Source of the DNA: Paroedura picta
Lineage: Eukaryota; Chordata; Lepidosauria; Squamata; Gekkonidae
Assembly (NCBI RefSeq): GCF_049243985.1
Contig: NC_135371.1
Span: 2,009,501-2,073,500, forward strand
DNA length: 64,000 nucleotides
Reading direction: 5' to 3'
This document shows, one piece after another, positions 23,761 to 35,802 of this stretch (the stretch's first letter is position 1; each line of letters starts with the position of its first letter). The notes under the pieces were generated by a model that saw nothing but the letters and a program-made list of their open reading frames with translations, had not been told where the DNA came from and searched no databases. The position numbers were made by a program, and so were the translations under genes.

Positions 23761-25509
23761 TTTTGCCGTTTACAAAAGCAGACATGAAAAAAGTGTTGTT
23801 AAACCACATGAGCCCTTGAGGCACTTGGGCAGGAAATATTTTGCCAAGTCACTCCAATCCCAGCACATTTCTTTCTTTAAAACATTTATCCCTTGTGGAA
23901 TGTGTCACTTGATCCCTTGTGGAATTTAATGGCCAGCCTCCAAGATCAATAGAAGAATAAAGAAAATCATGCATGCACGTAAGAGAATATCCCAAAGAGT
24001 CGGGCACTTTTACACATGATAAATATTGCAGTTTCCAGCCATGTACAAGTGAATGTTGCCATTTCACACCGGAAAATCCAGCTGCAAAGGGTGTCATTTG
24101 GTCTGTGTGGAAGTGCTGCTCATCATGTAGGATGCCCCAACAACGAAGGAAGAACACGCCAAAAGACAGTGGGGAAAATGGCTCTGTCCCCTTGGAACAA
24201 ATTATGACCAGCCCAGGGCTACACGGCCCAGAAAGTCCAAAACAGCCACTTGATTCCGGCCATGAAAGCCTTCGACAACCCATCCAAGTTATAATTTTGT
24301 TGGGTAGGACTAGTGAAATTTTATTACTTAATCTATAGGCCATACAAAGGGACTTCTTTGCTTCTAGAATGTATACAGAACCCACAAACTGGCTTCAGAA
24401 GAGATTTCTGAGTGTTCACTCTTGTTTATCCTCTGGGCAGAGAATTCAACTTCATCTAGGTTTCCACACTCCTGTTGTGGCTTATCTGGCTGCTGTCTCA
24501 CAACAGGCTTTGGAACTCAGATTTCAGGCCATTAGACCCAAGGTGGCTTACAATCTGCTCTATTTAATATTTCTGGTAAGGGCTTGGAGGAGGAGTCTGT
24601 CTCATGGCTTAAGTGCCACTCAGCGCTTAACACTCACTCAGGGCAGCTGTCCCACCCCTGAGTGCCTCCTCCTCCAACCGGCTTGCTTGTTTGTCCAGCA
24701 GCCAGCCAATTGCCTTCTGTCCCCACCCCTGACCACCTCCTCATTCTTCCACTTCCCTCCGAGGCTCGGAGGCTGCAGATCCCTGCTGTGTCAGAACTGT
24801 CCCTGCCGGTGAGTTCCCTAACAGCTGCCTGCAGCCTTTCCAGGTCCTGACGGAAGACGGAGGCCGTCCACAGAGTTCTTCCACTCCATCCCCCTAATCT
24901 AGCACCCCTTGTATTCCTCAATGCAATGGGTTTGGCCCCTAGTAGGAATATAAACGGAGGTAACTCTGCACTTCCTTGCAGGTTAAGATTTAACAACATT
25001 GCTTAACTGGTGAGCATTCTCTTTAACAGCATTTCTTAAAGTATATTCTGGATCTCCCCCCTCCTGCTAATCTATTTAAAAATCTTTAAGAAGCATTCTC
25101 CAAAAGAAGTTTACAAACATTAATTTATGCATCAACAAGGAAAAAGAAATTAAACCACAGGCTGTGTCAGGCTGGTTAATGCTTAAAATATACATTTTTT
25201 AATGTTCCGGTTAACTTATAGCAAAAAGGAGGTGGCGAACAGGCAAAAGGTAACATACAAATAGAAACTGTAAAATAAGCAAAGCGCAAAGATTTCTGCA
25301 GGTTTCCATGTACAAAGATGTTTGGGGAAATGAAAAGGAAGCGATGGGATAGAGGCCAGCGGGACCCAACGTGGTTTCCAATATTCTCTTTTCGTTTTAT
25401 CCTTATGACGACCCTGTGAGGCAGTATTGGCCAAGAGTGTACAAATGGCCAAAGGCCAACCAGGAATCTTCCCTAGTCAGAGTGGGGATTCGAATCTCCT
25501 TCTTGGGGA
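23761..25509. other. Intergenic stretch, partly repetitive, unassigned
   Basis: A segment near 24190-24290 with TACACGGCCC and ATTCCGGCCATGAAAGCC looks like a degraded transposon end. No gene is supported; open frames here have no domain and no splice logic. Confidence 0.35.
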
Positions 25510-25830
25510 GAGCCTGTTTGGTGTCATGGTTAAGAGCGGCAGCTTCTAATCTGAAGAACTGGGTTTGATTCCCTGCAGTTCCGCTTCCAGCCAGCTGGTT
25601 AACCTTGGTCCAGTCCCAGTTCTCTTAGAGCTCTCTCAGCCCTACCGACCTCATAGTGTAGAAATGTGATAGTCAAACTGTGGCCCTCCAGATGTCCATG
25701 GACTACAATTCCCAAGAGCCCCTGCCAGCATTCACTGGTGTAGAAGCCTGTTGTATGAGCTGCTTTGAGACTCCTTCAGGTAGTCAAAAGCAAGGCACAG
25801 AAAATCCAGCTCTCCTTCTAACCACCGCAC
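25510..25830 (+). repeat. tRNA-derived SINE interrupted by a foldback element
   Basis: SINE head and body to about 25665, then a hAT-type arm (25668-25740), then the SINE 3' part (GAGCTGCTTTGAGACTCC). The foldback inserted into the older SINE. Confidence 0.7.
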
Positions 25831-26254
25831 CCAACTGGGTCTCAGTTTTGTTAAGAGAATTGTCCCCTTCATAGGTCAGTCTGTCTCGAGACAAAAGCAG
25901 GCCGGACTCGAGGCCAGAGTTCTGTTGGCTGCTCCCTAGTCAAGGTCCAGGATTTCCTGCCAGGATCTGACAACTGACCTCCTCACACCATTCTGAATCC
26001 ACGCTGGCTCTTGTTCGGCCTCGGGCTGAGTCTTTGGGGGGCTTAAAAGAAACTAGAAAACAAAGAGCCACACCAGTCTCCAGAGAGGAAAAACAGGGTC
26101 AGGGCTAGTCGTGCAAAACAAAATGAAAACCTACTTTATTACCCAGTTAAATTTCCAAAAAGGGGGAAATTATGTCAATGGGGGCCAGAATATACTAAAG
26201 TCTGATGTTTTTAACTCTCTTCATAGAAAGTAAATAGGCATACAGAAAAATGCT

Positions 26255-26325
26255 GATCCTGCGTTGAGCAGGGGGTTGGACTAGATGGCCTGTATGGCCC
26301 CTTCCCACTCTAGGATTCTATGAGA
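26255..26325 (+). repeat. CR1 LINE 3' end
   Basis: GCAGGGGGTTGGACTAGATG followed by GGATTCTATGA tail units. Confidence 0.75.
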
Positions 26326-26569
26326 TTATACTAAGATTTAGGGACCATTGTCTCTTATATAAAAGAATAATAAAGATCTAAATTATCCTCTTTCCTCCTC
26401 TTCAAATCACCCCACGTTCCTCTCATTAAGCCTAAAACAACTTTAAAAATATAACCCAATATTTAACATAGTTCATTACTATATTATCCCTATGCCAGTT
26501 CTTTTACTCTCAAGATGAACCAGTTCCCCTGACAAAGCCAAAATGCATAGTGAATTTTTGGAAATCGGA

Positions 26570-26715
26570 GTAATAATGAGTTGGGTTTTATACCCTGCTT
26601 TTCACTGGCCAAAGGAGTCTCAAAGTGGCTTACAATCGCCTTGCCTTCCTTCCCCCACAACAGGCACACTGTGAGGTAGGCAGGGCTGAGAGAGCTCTAA
26701 TAGAACTGACAACCC
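26570..26715 (-). repeat. tRNA-derived SINE, reverse, truncated
   Basis: GTTTTATACCCTGCTTTTCA and CAACAGGCACACTGTGAGG as in other reverse copies. Confidence 0.65.
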
Positions 26716-29070
26716 ATTTCTCAAGCAGGGAGTGTTAATAGAGGCATCGAGAGCTTGTCAGCTCCTAGAAATGCAAGCAACTGGGAGACCAGAAGCCTGC
26801 TGAGTTCTGAGCGCTTGCAGGCTTATTCTAATGGCCCCTGAATTACCTCAGGAAGTGAGGTGAGGAAACTGCCTCAGGAAGAGAAGACGGTAGCAGCAGG
26901 TTTAATGAGATCACCGAGGTGCATCAATCAAGGCCGCTTCCAGAATCCCCAAGGCCCAACCCCTCTGCCCCAGCCAACCCCAAAGGCAAGATTAGTCCGT
27001 GATCACAGCTCAGCATGACCGGTTCTCGGGAACATCCACATTAAACAATAAGTGAAGAGGTAAAAAAACATGACGTCATTTAATAAAAAGTGGACACCAA
27101 GGGAAAAGCTAAATACACCTCAAAATACAGGCCTCGAAGGAACTCTTCAAATCTAGCAGTAGAGTCCGTGATAAAGTCTTGTCGGCTTATTGGACACGCC
27201 CCGGGAGGAAAGCGGGATCCGTAGAAGCAAAGCGTAACGGTGGCTGTGTTAGTAGCAGCCAAAAAGAGCCAGAGTCCGGGAGCACCTTAAAGACGAGGCC
27301 ATTTATGGCAGGGGGGGGGGACTTTCATGAGTAATGCACCTAGAATGCGAGTCCATTTGGCCTTATATCTTGGAGAGGGGAGTGATTTCAGATGCCGAAT
27401 GACAACAGCAGGCAAATGACCAGAGCAGGAAAATGACTGGATTAGGTGTAATATACAGAGGGATATAGCAGGCATAGGGAAACCAGCACTGGTAATGAGA
27501 CAAGAAACCCAATTCTTGATTCAGTCCAGGAGGCTGCATGGTCTTGAGCTTTGCTGTCAGTTGCATTTCAGCAGTCTCGCTTTTTAATCTATCTGCTCTT
27601 GTCCTTCGCCTGCTCTTGTCCTTCGGCATCTGAAATCCCTCTGCTTGCCAGGGCATAAGGACCAATGGACTCCCGTTCAAGCTGTACCTGAAAATGTGAG
27701 CAGTGAATCACAAAAGCCACAAATGTTACTCGTCTTTAAGGTGCTACCGGACTCTTGCTCCTTTCCCTAACTCTTTAGGTATCGCCCGAGAACCCTCTTC
27801 ATTAAAAAAATCTCCATGTTACCAAGATGGTAAAGAAGCATTTGGTTCCCATGATGCCTAAAGAAATTTTTAGTCTCTCGTAAGCCAGCAATTAGATTTC
27901 AAAGTGGAGAATACAGGACGCTATTAAATCCGGGAGAAATAAGCCCACATGGATACTTTGTGGTATTTAGAATCTATCCCAACTCAGAGAAAATAGAAGA
28001 GCTCAGACTCAGCGCTTTTATATTACGGACAGCCCCCTGAATCAGACTGGCTGTGCATCAAGAGCATGTGTCCTACGACGACCTTGGAGAAGGTTCTGGG
28101 AAGCTGCCTTGCAGAGCGGGAGAAGGACAGCTTGCTTGTGCTAATGTCAGAAGGTATACTGTTCCCGAACATGGAGGTTCATTTAGCTTAATGTATGGAA
28201 TGCTTTGCAAGAGCTGGCCGTGGCTGTTATCCCGGAGGAACAAGCGGAGACACGTCCTGCTTCACAGTAGCAGCCCTGGCCTGCAGTAGAACAGCTAGAT
28301 TCGTATCCAGTAGCTTGAGAGCCCATCGAGATTTTCGGGGTCTCAGCGGTGGAGAGAGAAAGCTCCCCGTGTCAGAGATGACCGATGGCTGCAATGACCC
28401 TGCTGCTACAAGTCTTGGTAGTTGAGTAATGCTGGCGTGTTTGGAAGGGCTGGAGTTTTGTCTCCCAGCCGCCGGCAGGGGGCTGAACTCTCACCTTGTG
28501 GGGCTTCTAGAGGCGGCTGGACAGCCCCAGCTGAAGGCAGGGGGCACCGGACTGGGGAAAACTACTGGGCCGTTCTAGCAGGGATCCTTTTGTGGCTCCC
28601 CAACAGCTGGCTCGTGTAGAGGGCACGCAACAAGATCGGCTCTGCACATCGACAGACTCCCCTGGCATCGCGAGAGTCCTCCGGCTTCCGGAAAGAGGCC
28701 GTGCCGGATGGGTTGGTTCCCCTCCGCGGCTCACGGTCGAAAGTCGTATGCAATTTTCATGTTCGAGGTGGAATGCAAACTTTCATGCGTGTTAAAAATA
28801 AAGGGCGGGGCCTGCATGGAGTTTGTGTTTGTGGTAAGGGTTAGGCGGATCCAAAGATGTCCGTTGTGCGCTTTTGCGTGAAAAATGTGCGTTCCACTGA
28901 CGTTCTTCCCACATTCTGAGAATGCTTTAAGATTTACAGGATTGTCCAGCTATGTATTATTATAACTAACACCACCCTGTGGGGAGGAAAACGGCAGGGG
29001 AAGAGTGATGCATCCAGGACCACCAGTGAGTGTTCACGGGCCGGTGCTCAGGGCTCAGGCCTCTCCCGGC
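26716..29070. other. Intergenic stretch between genes 2 and 3
   Basis: No supported gene. A repeat end with CTTTAAGGTGCTACCGGACT at 27735-27755 recurs at 35610 and 50480. A unique-looking GC-rich part at 28380-28740 shows no domain. Confidence 0.35.
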
Positions 29071-30083
29071 CTAGTTCAACACTTCAAGTGCAATCCCGCA
29101 TTGGTTCAGATTGTGCCTCGCATGCATTCTTTGGTGTGAATTAAGGTTGATCCTCTGAGCGAAATTCTTTTCACACGCCACGCATTTATATGGCTTCTCC
29201 CCTGTGTGGATGCCCTGGTGATTCCTAAGGCTGTCCCCTTGAGAAAAACTCATGCTACAGCCAGAGCACTGGTGGATTTTGTCTCCCATGTGGATTCTCG
29301 CAGGTCCAGTCAGGTCCGAATTCTTGCTGAAGTTCTTCCCACACTCTGAGCGTCGATATGGCTCCTCTCCTGCGGGCAGTCTCTTGTGATCCTTAAGGCT
29401 TGGTCCGTAACAAAACCCCGTGCTGCAGTCTGAGCACTGATGCGGTTTCTCTTCTGCGTGGATTCTCTTGTGTCTCGTCAGGTCCGAGTTCTTACAGAAG
29501 CTCTTCCCGCAATCTAAGCACTTATATGGGTTCTCCCCTGTGTGGACCCTCTGGTGGGTGGTGTAATCGGTTTTGTCTCTGAAATGTCTTCCGCACAGCA
29601 GGCACGAATACGGTTTCTTGCCCGTGTGGATTCCTTGGTGCCGAAGCAATTTGTCCCTTTGGCCGAACCGCTTGCTGCATTCCGAGCACTGGAACGGCTT
29701 CTCTCCGGTGTGGACTCCCAGGTGTCGAATCAGGTTCGCCTTCTGGCAAAAGCTCTTCCCACACTCGGAGCACTGAAATGGTTTCTCTTCCTTATGGATT
29801 CTCCAGTGGGCGTAAAGGCTGGATTTCCAACGGAAGATTTTCTGGCACACGGGGCACTTGCTGATTTCCTTCCCCGCCTCTGTTTTCCCTTGGGCCGGGA
29901 CTTCACCGACCTCGCCGTCCGGGGAAATGGGAGATTCATCCGCCCTTTCTTGTTTTATTTCCACCTTGATTCTGGGTTGTTCCACCTCTGCAGACCTGCC
30001 TCTTCCTGCTGGTTCCCTGAAAAGTTCTCCCTCACTCCATCCATCGGAGGGCAACCAGTGAGACCCAGAAGGATTAACAGAGC
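29071..30083 (-). CDS. Gene 3 finger exon, 9 C2H2 fingers, two degenerate
   Basis: The acceptor CTTGATTTCAG precedes 30083. Fingers 1-5, 8 and 9 are canonical. Finger 6 ends HKRLP, so the last His is Pro. Finger 7 begins RSEC instead of CSEC and has GPARIH where RHQRIH is expected, losing one Cys and one His. The intervening linker is AGEEPYR. The reading frame is otherwise open to the TAG. Confidence 0.9.
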
Positions 30084-33000
30084 CTGAAATCAAGGAACAA
30101 ACCCAGTTAGCCGTTATTCGGGCACGAGATGTTTTTTAAAACATGGCTTCAACTATCACCCCATCACAGAAAACCAGGGGTGGTCAAAATGTGGCCCTCC
30201 AGATGTCCATGGACTACCATTCCCATGAGCCTCTTCCAGCGAATGCAATACATATCACTGAAAATGTTTGAGGCCAACTTCAGAAAGCTTGGACAGAACT
30301 TGGCCAAACTGATAACGACAACTGAAGAAAACAAGAGAGCCAAGAACAGACATTTCCCGCAGCTCAAGGCCTGTTTCTGGCAGCCAAAAGGAACCAACAG
30401 TCAGGAGAATCCCTGGCCAGGGGGCCTCACCCATGCAGCTCCTTAACGATTCTTCCTTGGGGACCTGAAGGAATCGAGCGTCTCCTTCCTCCTGCCAGGA
30501 GTTGAAATCCAGATTGCGAATCAGAGGTCCTTCTAAAGAGGAAGGGGGGAAGAAAAACGGATCAGCAACGCCTGACTCTGTGAGGAGCGGAAGACTCAGA
30601 GAAGGTCTAAGCCCAGCGTGGCTTCAGGATTCCCACCCCCAGGAAGAGAGGAAGGTGGAAACAGACACCGATGAAGAGGTGAGGGTTTGTTAGCTTGGAA
30701 AACAATGGCTGAGGGGTGACATGAGAGGGGTCTACAGAATTATCCATGGGCTAGAGAAGGTGGAGAAAGAAATACTTTTTGTGGGCGCTCCATGAAATTA
30801 AGCAGCGGTGGGTTTAGAACAGATGAACGGAAGTACTTCTTCACTCAAGGGGTAATGAACACATAAAGTTGTGGCAGCTAGAAGCCTGTCTTTAAGAGGG
30901 GCCTGGGTCAACATCTGGAGCAGAGGCCTATGACTGGCTCTTGGCCACAAGGTCTAGATGGAACACTCCACCTGGGGCAGGGAGGCGCTCTCTTCTTGGT
31001 GCTTGGGGGCCACAGTGGGAGGGCTTCTGGAGTTCTGGCCATGTTGGTGGGACCTCCTGATGGCCCCTGGATGGGTCATTGGCCACATCCAACAGGACTC
31101 ACTGGCCGAACCCCAGGTGCCACCTGGAGGTCCACCAGCAGGGTCATAAGAACAGCCTTCTCCATTCTGGCCCCCACCTGGTGCAATGAGCTCCTGGAGG
31201 AGATCAGGGCCCTGACGGAGCTAAAACAGTTCCACAGGGCCTGCAAACAGGAGCTCTTCCACCAGGCATTGGGTTGAGACCAGGCATAACCAAGAACATC
31301 TACAGGGACCCTGCTCCCTCCCTCCCAGAAATCTACCCATGCGTTCTGCTCTGGACGTGTTTGCATTGTTATAGTCTGTTACCTCTGTTATAGTTTAATG
31401 TTATTGTTATTGTGAAGAGCTGAATTCCATGTACTGTTTCCTGTGTTTTCTGTAAACCGCCCTGAGCCTCAGGGGAGGACAATAGATAAATACAATAAAT
31501 AAAATAAATACAAGAAGCCATTTGGATCAGGCCAAGGGCTCCTCCAGTCCAACACTCTGAGTCACACAGTGGCCAAGGCCCCCGTGCCATCATGCGGTCC
31601 ACCAGCGGGGCCAGGACTACAGAAGCCCTCCCACTGCGGCCCTCCGTTAGGATTACAGCTCCCTCAGGAGAGGCTGCGTAATCCCTGAGGGGGGGGGGAG
31701 CTGCTGAATCCTACAGCTCAGGTTGACAATCTTCAGGTGGGGCCTAAAGATCTCCCACGTGGGAGGAAAAGAGGTCACGACCCCTGGAGAAAACAGCTGC
31801 TCTGGAGGGTCCATCCCACCCCCCAAGCCCGGCTGCCCTCCAAATCTTCAAAAATATTCCACACGGGGTGGGCTGGTCAACCCACAGAGGATGCAAAAAA
31901 CAGCTCTGAGGAGACAAACGGGGAGATTCGTACCCAGAGAGGCCACGTTCTGGCAGTTCCCCTCCATGATCTCCCTGTGCAGGGCTCTTTGGTCGGCATC
32001 GAGGAGGGCCCACTCCCCGTCAGTGAAGTGCACGGCCACCTGGTCAAAGGTCAACGGGCCCTGAAAGAGGAAACGTTCATCATCAGCAGGACAAAGACAG
32101 CTGTGGCTTCAGCATTTCCCCTGCAGATCGTCCCAGGATGAGCATCCTGGTTCTAGGGGGCTTAGCTGGGGGGGGACCCCTCGGGAGACCGCCCAGGGTG
32201 GGAATCAAACTTGGTTCTCCAGATTCAAAGCTGCTGCGACACCACGCTGGCTCCCAAGCAGACCAGCAAAGGAAAAAAGGTTCACCCCCAACATGCTCCT
32301 CCTCAATTATACAGCGATTCCTGCTTCAGCTATAACAACAGTCTGTTTTGCTGCTGTCTTTTGAACAGGCCGCCTTTGATAGATGCAAAGTGGACACGGG
32401 CTCTTCCAGGCCCAAAGAGCCCCCCCCCCCTTCCCTACCTGGTCTGGCTGCACCGCGGAGGGCTCCTCTCCGTCACAAAGGAGGGACAACCTGATGTGCA
32501 TCGCCAAAGCCATTCCGTCACCTGTTAAACGGCACCAAAAGACGGGACAAACAACTGTCCTTTCGTATCTGTATATTCCTTTTGTGTTTCAGTGCTTTGG
32601 GTGAGGAGCTCCATTTTATTCTTACATTACCTGTCTGTAAAGTCATGAGCTGGGGATGTGACACATTTGTGTGTGTCTGTTTGTTGGAAATCTGCCCAGT
32701 GCATCTGAGATCAGATTTCCCAATATACCACTTCTTTGGTAAACTCCCTCCCTCCCTCCCTCCATTTCCCGTGTCCCTTTCCCGCACCCCCCCATGCAGA
32801 GTCACTCCGCAACAGCATAGCGACGTCAGGCTCATGTGGGGGAAAACTCTGTCCAGAAATACCCCATGGGTCTTTGGCCAGGGCGGAAGCCCCTCGGTCA
32901 GTCTCCTGCGTGATCCCGTCGAAGAACACCCTCTGGCTGGGGTCGGAAGGCGCCTTCTCGGCCTCGGGGAAATTACTGGCCAGCTCTGCAAACGGTCCTT

Positions 33001-34023
33001 GTACCTGGGAAGAGAGGGAGGCTCCTGAGAGCGAAGAATTGGCCATCGGCCTGGCAAGGGCGGTCTCGGCCGCTCACGGGACTGGGGTGGAGTTCCTCCA
33101 AGGAGCACTAGGGACGTGGAGGAAGGCCAGGGCAGAACACCTCCAGATGTCCCTTGTCAGGCCGCCAGACCATCCTCGGATCTCCTGGCTACCCTACACA
33201 TGCCATAGGGTGGGTGGATGGATGGATGGATGAATTAATGGATGAAGGAAGGGAGGGAGGGAGGGAGGGAGGGGTGGGTGGATGAACAGATAAATGGATG
33301 AACGGGTGGGTGGACGGATGAATTAATGGATGGGTGGGTGAGTGGATGATAAATCCAGGGTCCCAGGCAGAGGTTGTTTCCTTTTTGACTGGAGATTGGA
33401 GCTGGGACCTCCTGCATGCCCAGCAGATGCCCTGCCACTGTGCCACAGAACCCTCCCGAAATGCACCTGCCTTTTACTGGGCTCAACTCTTGGCCTCCCT
33501 CTCACGTGGAGACGCTGAGGATCGAGCCTGGAACCTTCTGCATGCCCAGCAGATGCCCTGCCCGGAAGCCACAGCGCCTTTCCCAGCAAGAAGGCTGAGG
33601 GACACTCACCAGCTGGTCCTGAATCTTGTCTTCCGCCTGGCTCAGGAGGAAGACTTCCGCCAGGGCCACCGCCTGGAAACTGGTCTCCGGCCCACATTCC
33701 CTGATCCAGCCCTCCATCTCCGGGGGCAGGACGGCCAGGAACTGCTCCAGGATCACCAGGTCCAGGATCTGGTTCTTGGTGTGCCTCTCTGGTTTCAGCC
33801 ACTGGCGGCAAAGGTCGTGCAGTTGGTTGCAAACCTCGCGGGGGCCCCTGGCCTCTGGGTAGTGGAAATGCCGGAAATGCAGGTGCCGGGCATTTGGGCT
33901 GCTGGGCCGGTGGCCCAGGATCTTCCGCACCGTTTTCCCCCAGAATTCCCCGCTGCTCCCGACCTCGAGGGCATCGTCACACGCCTTCCCTGGCCGAGGT
34001 CCAGCTGAGCCGGGCGCTTCCAT
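29071..34023 (-). CDS. Gene 3: SCAN-KRAB-C2H2 zinc-finger protein, complete, with decaying fingers
   Basis: Minus-strand gene. Coding exons: 34023-33610 (SCAN), 33004-32863, 32521-32439, 32060-31934 (KRAB-A), 30083-29071 (9 fingers). The sum is 1779 nt, or 592 residues plus a TAG stop. The start ATG gives MEAPGSAGPRPGKA, then GEFWGK and SCAN from about residue 50; KRAB is at about 214-255. Upstream on the same strand a CpG-island first exon (about 37950-37753) is shared in layout with genes 2, 5 and 6. Two fingers have lost metal ligands and the KRAB MLE triplet is MEG. The finger exon also uses a different acceptor from its paralogs. The reading frame is intact, so it is annotated as a gene, possibly under relaxed constraint. 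Confidence 0.83.
30178..30245. mobile_element. hAT-type foldback fragment in gene 3 intron
   Basis: One arm: GTGGCCCTCCAGATGTCCAT and CCCATGAGCC. Confidence 0.65.
30700..30910 (+). repeat. CR1-like LINE fragment
   Basis: GAGGGGTCTACAGAATTATC and a TTAAGAGGGGCCTGGGTCAA stretch resemble the region before the CR1 3' UTR. Assignment is tentative. Confidence 0.45.
30915..31515 (+). repeat. Non-LTR-retrotransposon-like 3' region, unassigned
   Basis: It ends in CCGCCCTGAGCCTCAGGGGA followed by AATAAATA repeats, a LINE-type 3' end. A second copy is at 58900-59170. It contains GAGATCAGGGCCCTGACGGA, also met at 4540. Confidence 0.55.
31715..31870 (+). repeat. 'GCCAGCCTCCAGGTGG' family repeat, diverged
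   Basis: TTCAGGTGGGGCCTAAAGATC and CCTGGAGAAAACAGCTGCTC; lies close to the gene 3 KRAB exon. Confidence 0.5.
31934..32060 (-). CDS. Gene 3 KRAB-A exon
   Basis: A 127 bp exon, acceptor CTCTTTCAG, donor CTGG|GTACGA. It encodes GPLTFDQVAVHFTDGEWALL then QRALHREIMEGNCQNVASL. MLE is replaced by MEG and EEEW by DGEW. Confidence 0.88.
32439..32521 (-). CDS. Gene 3 third coding exon (83 bp spacer)
   Basis: Acceptor TTTAACAG|GT, donor GACCAG|GTAGGG. It ends PSAVQPDQ, matching the PDQ end of the same exon in genes 1 and 5. Confidence 0.75.
32863..33004 (-). CDS. Gene 3 second coding exon (acidic spacer)
   Basis: Acceptor CTCTTCCCAG|GT, donor TGGG|GTATTT. The 142 bp end in phase 1. It encodes FPEAEKAPSDPSQRVFFDG, the spacer type commonly found after SCAN in this family. 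Confidence 0.78.
33211..33345. repeat. Microsatellite of GGAT/GATG and GGGA units
   Basis: GATGGATGGATGGAT with an inner GGGAGGGAGGGAGGG run, in gene 3 intron 1. Confidence 0.9.
33360..33600 (-). repeat. Two tRNA-derived repeat copies next to gene 3 SCAN donor
   Basis: On the minus strand two units each hold a GCATCTGCTGGGCATGCAG core. They begin within about 70 bp of the SCAN donor. The spacer GCCAAGAGTTGAGCCCAGTA between them matches gene 4 at 39580-39615. Confidence 0.68.
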
Positions 34024-34144
34024 CTTCGATGGGTGCCCCGAGGAAGTTTCTGGCAGTGCCCTGGGCCAGCCGCCCTAATTTAGGGGAGCCGCCCAGCCAA
34101 GTCTTGCCCAGGCGACGCGTCGTTCTTGTGGGCGGATTCTTCCT
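33610..34144 (-). CDS. Gene 3 SCAN exon
   Basis: Probable acceptor TCTCGTCAG before 34144; donor CTG|GTGAGT after 33610. Coding starts at 34023. SCAN shows [33 protein letters not shown] and [20 protein letters not shown]. The donor is followed within the intron by two tRNA-derived repeat copies. Confidence 0.85.
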
Positions 34145-34339
34145 CTGACGAGACCAAAAGGCTGAAATCTGCAGCTCCCTTGATCAGTGAGAACAGCTGC
34201 ATCCATCGCTAACTGGACACTCCCTCATTGACTTTCTGCATGGGAGGGGGGGGGACAACGGGAGTGGAGGACCTGCGGGTTGGAGGATTGGGGAGGGGGG
34301 TTTTGAAAGAAAAAAGGCCTTGGTTATGAGTTTGTTACA

Positions 34340-34870
34340 ATTTTAGAGTAGAATCACAGACTCATAGAATGGGAAGGGGCCATGCAGACCATCTAGTCCC
34401 ACCCCCTGCTCTAGGGAGGATCAGCCGAAGAAGAAGAAGAAGAAGAGCTGGTTCTTATATGCTGCTTTTCCCTACCCAGGGTGGCTTACAGTCACCTTCC
34501 CTTTCCTCTCCCCACGACAGACACCCTGTGAGGTGGGTGAGGCTGAGAGAGCCCTGATATTCCTGCTCGGTCAGAGCAGTTTTATCAGCGCCATGGCGAG
34601 CCCAAGGTCACCCAGCTGGCTGCATGTGGGAGAGTGCAGAATCGAACTCGGCATGCCAGATTAGAAGTCTGCACTCCTAACCACTACACCAAACTGGCTC
34701 TCTGATGAGTATCTATCCAGCTGCTGCTTGAAGACCACCAGTGAGGGGGAGCTCCTCACCTCCTTAGGCAGCCCTTTGACTGCTGGACTACTCTGACTAC
34801 TCTGAAAATTTCCCCCCTGATCTCTAGCCCATTATTTCAGGCCCTGTCTGCTGCCACCAACAGGAATCAT
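34340..34870 (-). repeat. CR1 LINE 3' segment split by a SINE
   Basis: CATAGAATGGGAAGGGGCCA (tail part, 34353-34420) and GATGAGTATCTATCCAGCTGC onward (34704-34870) are consecutive pieces of one reverse CR1; a tRNA-derived SINE (34421-34703) sits between them. Confidence 0.78.
34421..34703 (-). repeat. tRNA-derived SINE nested in CR1
   Basis: GAAGAAGAAGAAGAAGAGC tail at the left and CCACTACACCAAACTGGCTC head complement at the right; near full length. Confidence 0.85.
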
Positions 34871-35429
34871 TTTAGAACCTCAGAGTAATAAGGTAATAAG
34901 GAAAATACATTCAATTGTATTTGGCTTTCTTGTCGAGAAATTCGGATGTTTCATGGCAGTTTCTTTTAACTTTTATTTTTATGCTTTACAATTTTTTAAT
35001 AAAAAAAATATTACCCAGGAGACCAAAAGACATTTTATAAGCACGAGCGGGAAAGAACAGTTTTCGGCACTTGGTAGAAACAGGCAGCCACTGCTAAGAG
35101 GCACGGAGAAAAAGAGAAATTGGGGAAGCTCTTTCCTACCCATCAGCTGAGCAGGCCGAAGCTAACCTGACCCCCAACCATCCCATACAGCAGACCTGCT
35201 AATGGTGTGGCTCTAATACGCCCCCTTCAGGCTCACACCTGGACACAAGAAACTGCCTTATACTTGACCAGCCACCCTGGAGCATCAGAGACCGTACTGC
35301 CGAGACAGACCACGTTCTCAGGTGGAGGTCCTTTGAATCACCTACGGCCTCGTCTGTTCCACTGCAGATGCCGGGCAGAGGTTCTGCCACTGGGCCCCAG
35401 TGCCTTGCCGAAATGAACCCACCTACCCC

Positions 35430-35530
35430 TGAGCCTTGGTCTACATGATCCTTCCACTTGGAGATGCCGGGGATTGAACCTGGGACCTTCTGCGTGCCAA
35501 GCAGACGTCCCCCCACTGAGTCCTGCTCTT
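35430..35530 (-). repeat. tRNA-derived repeat, reverse
   Basis: GGGATTGAACCTGGGACCTT is the complement of a B-box region; same family as 33360-33600 and 61568. Confidence 0.6.
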
Positions 35531-35666
35531 TCCCTCCTTTTATGTTCCAGCTGTAGCAGAAGAAGTCAGCAGTGACTCACAAAAGCTCCTCCCCTGCCAC
35601 AAAACGCTGCCAGTCTTTCAGGTGTTCCTGGACTCCGGCTCTTTTCTGCTGCCACAGAGACTAGGC

Positions 35667-35802
35667 CAGGGGTAGTCAAACAGCGGCCCTCCAGATGTCC
35701 ATAGACTACCATTCCCAGGAGCCCCTGCCAGCGAATGCTGGCAGGGGCTCCTGGGAATGGTAGTCCATGGACATCTGGAGGGCCGCCGTTTGACTACCCC
35801 TG
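35667..35802. mobile_element. hAT-type foldback (MITE-like) element, complete
   Basis: Perfect-looking inverted arms around GCCAGCGAATGCTGGC, flanked by GACTAGGC and AACTAGGC (8 bp duplication, one mismatch). Confidence 0.83.
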
